From NCBI GenBank assembly GCA_030600135.1, contig JAUVMS010000117.1, positions 1 to 8,602 of the forward strand: DNA of 8,602 bases, written 5' to 3'. Source of the DNA: Hyphomicrobiales bacterium. Its GTDB lineage: Bacteria > Pseudomonadota > Alphaproteobacteria > Rhizobiales > JAUVMS01. A program made the position numbers and the translations under genes. The notes beneath the pieces are model-generated. The model saw nothing but the letters and a program-made list of their open reading frames with translations. It ran no database searches and was not told where the DNA came from. The first letter of the stretch is position 1. Every line of letters begins with the position of its first letter. Of the stretch, positions 6,520 to 8,602 are shown in pieces.

Positions 6520-7569
6520 TCAAGGGAACAGCGCCACCTGTTCGAGCCCCAGCGTCTCTGGCAAATCAAACATCAGGTTGAAATTTTGCAACGCCTGACC
6601 GGACGATCCCTTGACGAGATTGTCGATCGCGGCAATCACGATGGCCCGTCCCGGAATCCGGTCCTCGAAGACATTGATGAGGCACATGTTTGAGCCGCGG
6701 ACATGTTGCGTTGACGGATTTGCACCCGGGTCCAGCAACCGCACGAACGGCGACCCTTGGTACGCCTCAGAGATCGCTGAGCGCAGGCCATCGACAGTCC
6801 CGCCATCACTGAGGCGAACGTAGCACGTCACCAGCTCGCCACGGCTCATCGGCACCAGATGGGGTGTGAAGTTGATCAGGACGGGACGGCCCGCCGCCTT
6901 ACTAAGCTCCTGTTCAATCTCCGGCATATGACGGTGCTTGGCGATGCTGTAGGGCGATAGTCCTTCCCCTGCCTCGCAAAAGAGCGTGTTTTGCTTGAGC
7001 GCCCGCCCGGCACCGGAAACACCGGATTTGGCGTCTATGATGATGTCCTCGCTCGACATCGTACCGGCCTTGACCAACGGCAGAAGCGCCAACAAGGCGG
7101 CGGTCGGGTAACAACCTGGACAAGCCACCAGCCGAGCGCACGCAATCGCTGCGCCGTTGTGTTCCGTAAGGCCATAAGCCGATTCTGCAAGCAGATGCGG
7201 TGCGGCATGCTCCAGGCCATACCACTTGGCATAGACCGCTGCATCGTCGAGTCGAAAATCCGCTGATATATCAATAACCTTCACGCTCTCCGGCAATTTG
7301 CCGATGACGCTGTTGGCGGCCCCATGAGGCAAGCCGCAGAACACCGCGTCAACAGCGCTGTAGTCGATGTCAACAACCTCCACGAGGTCGGGCAGCCCCA
7401 GACCTCCAAGGTGCGCAAAGACCTCTTCGACGCGCTTGCCAGCATGGGTTTTGGCAGCCAGTGCCTTGATGGTGATACGAGGATGGCGGACCGCCAGGCG
7501 CACCAAGTCGGCCCCGGTGTAGCCTGAGGCTCCAAGGACGGCGATGTTGATCGGCGGCGCGGCGGTCAT
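6520..7569 (-). CDS. argC: N-acetyl-gamma-glutamyl-phosphate reductase
   Basis: Cytoplasmic enzyme of arginine biosynthesis that reduces N-acetylglutamyl phosphate to the semialdehyde with NADPH. The protein is 349 residues, the usual length of the long (type 1) ArgC. Seen: Rossmann nucleotide-binding GASGYTG (13-19), FCGLPHG (77-83), ISADFRL (101-107), the active-site signature VACPGCYPTA (148-157) with catalytic Cys153, GVSGAGR (183-189), the KHRHMPEIEQE block (211-221) and NFTPHLVPMSRG (233-244), plus NLVKGSSGQALQN (317-329) near the C-terminus. Start: an ORF extends upstream to 7641, but ATG at 7567-7569 begins the conserved region and has AGGAG 9 nt upstream, so the 24-residue extension is rejected. 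It is divergent from the glycosyltransferase and converges with the heme A synthase. No other arg gene is in the window. Confidence 0.98.
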   Translation of the reverse strand: MTAAPPINIAVLGASGYTGADLVRLAVRHPRITIKALAAKTHAGKRVEEVFAHLGGLGLPDLVEVVDIDYSAVDAVFCGLPHGAANSVIGKLPESVKVIDISADFRLDDAAVYAKWYGLEHAAPHLLAESAYGLTEHNGAAIACARLVACPGCYPTAALLALLPLVKAGTMSSEDIIIDAKSGVSGAGRALKQNTLFCEAGEGLSPYSIAKHRHMPEIEQELSKAAGRPVLINFTPHLVPMSRGELVTCYVRLSDGGTVDGLRSAISEAYQGSPFVRLLDPGANPSTQHVRGSNMCLINVFEDRIPGRAIVIAAIDNLVKGSSGQALQNFNLMFDLPETLGLEQVALFP

Positions 7570-7689
7570 CGAACTTTGCTCCTGTTGATCGTATAGAGCG
7601 CATTTAGCGGAATTCGCGGTTCGTGTAAAACGCGCCAACAAACTCCTGCAAACCGTTTACGTCGGTCAATTGAGGATTGGAGAAGCCAG
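7570..7689. promoter_or_regulatory. Divergent promoter region, argC / glycosyltransferase
   Basis: On the minus strand, TTTACA (plus-strand 7624-7629, 5/6 to the -35 consensus), a 17-nt spacer and TAAATG (7601-7606, 3/6) form a plausible argC promoter, with the -10 about 31 nt upstream of the ATG and a Shine-Dalgarno AGGAG between them. On the plus strand the glycosyltransferase has GGAG at 7679-7682, 7 nt before its GTG. No clear promoter for that gene and no ArgR-box pair was recognised. Confidence 0.35.
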
Positions 7690-8602
7690 GTGGGCTCGAA
7701 GTGTATCGCTCTGCTGACCGTGGGGACACGAGGTGACGTTCAGCCGTTTGCAGCGCTTGGATTGGGGCTCAAGTCGGCCGGCTACGAAGTCCTGCTCGCA
7801 GCGCCTGCAAATTTCCGGAGCTGGATTGAACGGCTGGGCCTAGCCTACGCCGAGGGCATGGGTGACTTCCGCGATTTCATGGCAGACCCCCGCGTCAAGC
7901 AGATCATCGAATCCGGGCCGTTGAGCAACCTTGGTCAAAAATTCAGCCTGGGCCAGGAGTTTTATGAAAAAACAGCCCGCAAGGCGTGCGCAGCCGCCGA
8001 GCATGCCGACGCAATCATCTTTCATCCCAAGATGAGCTTTGCCATCGATATTGCCGAAGCTCGTCGCGTGCCGATCATCATGGCGGCGCTCCAGCCGTTT
8101 ACGTCGACGGGTGCATTTCCGTTTCTCGGTATCACGCGACATAGCCTCGGTGGGGCGCTCAACAAGGCAACCTATGCCATTCTGCGCGCCACCAGGTTGA
8201 GCCTCGCGGGAGTGGAAAATAAGTTGCGCGAGGAACTCCTCGATCTCCCACCGGTGTCACGATTTTCCGATCACATGAACCTCAACGGCCAGCTGATCCC
8301 CGTGATTTATGGCTTTAGCAAGCACGTCCAGCCGCGCCCACACGATTGGCCTGCGCAGGTCCACATTGCAGGTTATTGGTTTTTGCAAGACCCCAATGCC
8401 ATCAGTTGGCAACCTAACGACGAGCTTGCGCGCTTTCTGGCATCAGGTAAGCCGCCAATCTACATCGGCTTCGGCTCCATGCCCTTGTCATGTCCGACCA
8501 AAGTTGCCGGATTGCTTGTCAAGAGCTTGGAGAAAACCGACTTGCGCGCCGTGATTGCAAGAGGTTGGGGCGGCCTCGGCGAGGCGGACATCCTATCCGA
8601 CC
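7690..8602 (+). CDS. UGT/GT28-like glycosyltransferase, C-terminus cut by window edge
   Basis: Open from a GTG at 7690 to the window edge (304 complete codons, no stop). The start is chosen because GGAG lies 7 nt upstream and the conserved N-terminus begins at once: ALLTVGTRGDVQPFAALGLGL (7-27) is the signature of the GT28/sterol-glucosyltransferase-like N-terminal Rossmann domain, with the GxRGDVQP loop. After the N-terminal domain (to about 210) comes the usual linker AGYWFLQDP (227-235), W-Q-P, LARFLASGKPPIYIGFGSM (246-264), which opens the C-terminal nucleotide-sugar domain. The family transfers a sugar from a nucleotide donor to lipids, sterols, carotenoids or other small hydrophobic acceptors. 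The donor-binding HGG-type motif, and probably 100-130 more residues, fall outside the window, so donor and acceptor cannot be judged. No signal peptide or membrane helix is seen. It is divergent from argC. Confidence 0.92.
   Translation, partial: MGSKCIALLTVGTRGDVQPFAALGLGLKSAGYEVLLAAPANFRSWIERLGLAYAEGMGDFRDFMADPRVKQIIESGPLSNLGQKFSLGQEFYEKTARKACAAAEHADAIIFHPKMSFAIDIAEARRVPIIMAALQPFTSTGAFPFLGITRHSLGGALNKATYAILRATRLSLAGVENKLREELLDLPPVSRFSDHMNLNGQLIPVIYGFSKHVQPRPHDWPAQVHIAGYWFLQDPNAISWQPNDELARFLASGKPPIYIGFGSMPLSCPTKVAGLLVKSLEKTDLRAVIARGWGGLGEADILSD

Noticed and set aside
7570..7641. N-terminal extension of argC to an upstream start
   Set aside because: The conserved ArgC sequence begins just after the ATG at 7569, which has AGGAG at good spacing; the extension is non-conserved and covers the likely promoter.

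Overview
This window looks like a chromosomal segment of a moderately GC-rich alphaproteobacterium. The evidence is the type of heme A synthase (COX15/CtaA with no loop cysteine pair) divergently paired with a DUF2842 protein, a family I know mainly from Alphaproteobacteria. An order- or genus-level call cannot be supported from sequence reading alone. I find no RNA genes, mobile elements, CRISPR arrays or integration signatures.

Layout: (1) 1-94, minus: the first 31 codons of a lipoprotein gene running off the left edge. It is divergent from (2) 263-2455, plus: a Wzz/GNVR polysaccharide co-polymerase fused to a tyrosine-kinase-like (BY-kinase) domain that has lost its nucleotide-binding motifs. 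(3) 2597-3835, minus: a CelD/BcsL-like GNAT (Acetyltransf_6). (4) 3994-5049, plus: a NodB-type polysaccharide deacetylase. (5) 5062-5301, minus: a small two-helix DUF2842 membrane protein. (6) 5414-6496, plus: heme A synthase. (7) 6520-7569, minus: argC, arginine biosynthesis. (8) 7690 to the right edge, plus: the N-terminal 304 codons of a UGT/GT28-like glycosyltransferase.

Genes 1-4 read as part of a cell-surface polysaccharide locus. The co-polymerase would control chain length and export, the divergent lipoprotein could be the outer-membrane export partner, and the GNAT-like protein and deacetylase could modify the polymer or its precursors. Genes 5-6 belong to the aerobic respiratory chain (heme A for cytochrome aa3-type oxidase). 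argC is housekeeping. The last glycosyltransferase may act on lipids or small molecules rather than on the polymer.

Strands alternate at every gene, so there is no multi-gene operon inside the window. Each gene has its own promoter region, and the convergent pairs are packed tightly (12 and 23 nt gaps). The most notable points are the apparently dead kinase domain, the divergent lipoprotein start, an operator-like palindrome inside a candidate promoter spacer upstream of the co-polymerase, and nested inverted repeats in front of the heme A synthase. Nothing here clearly amounts to a new biological system.
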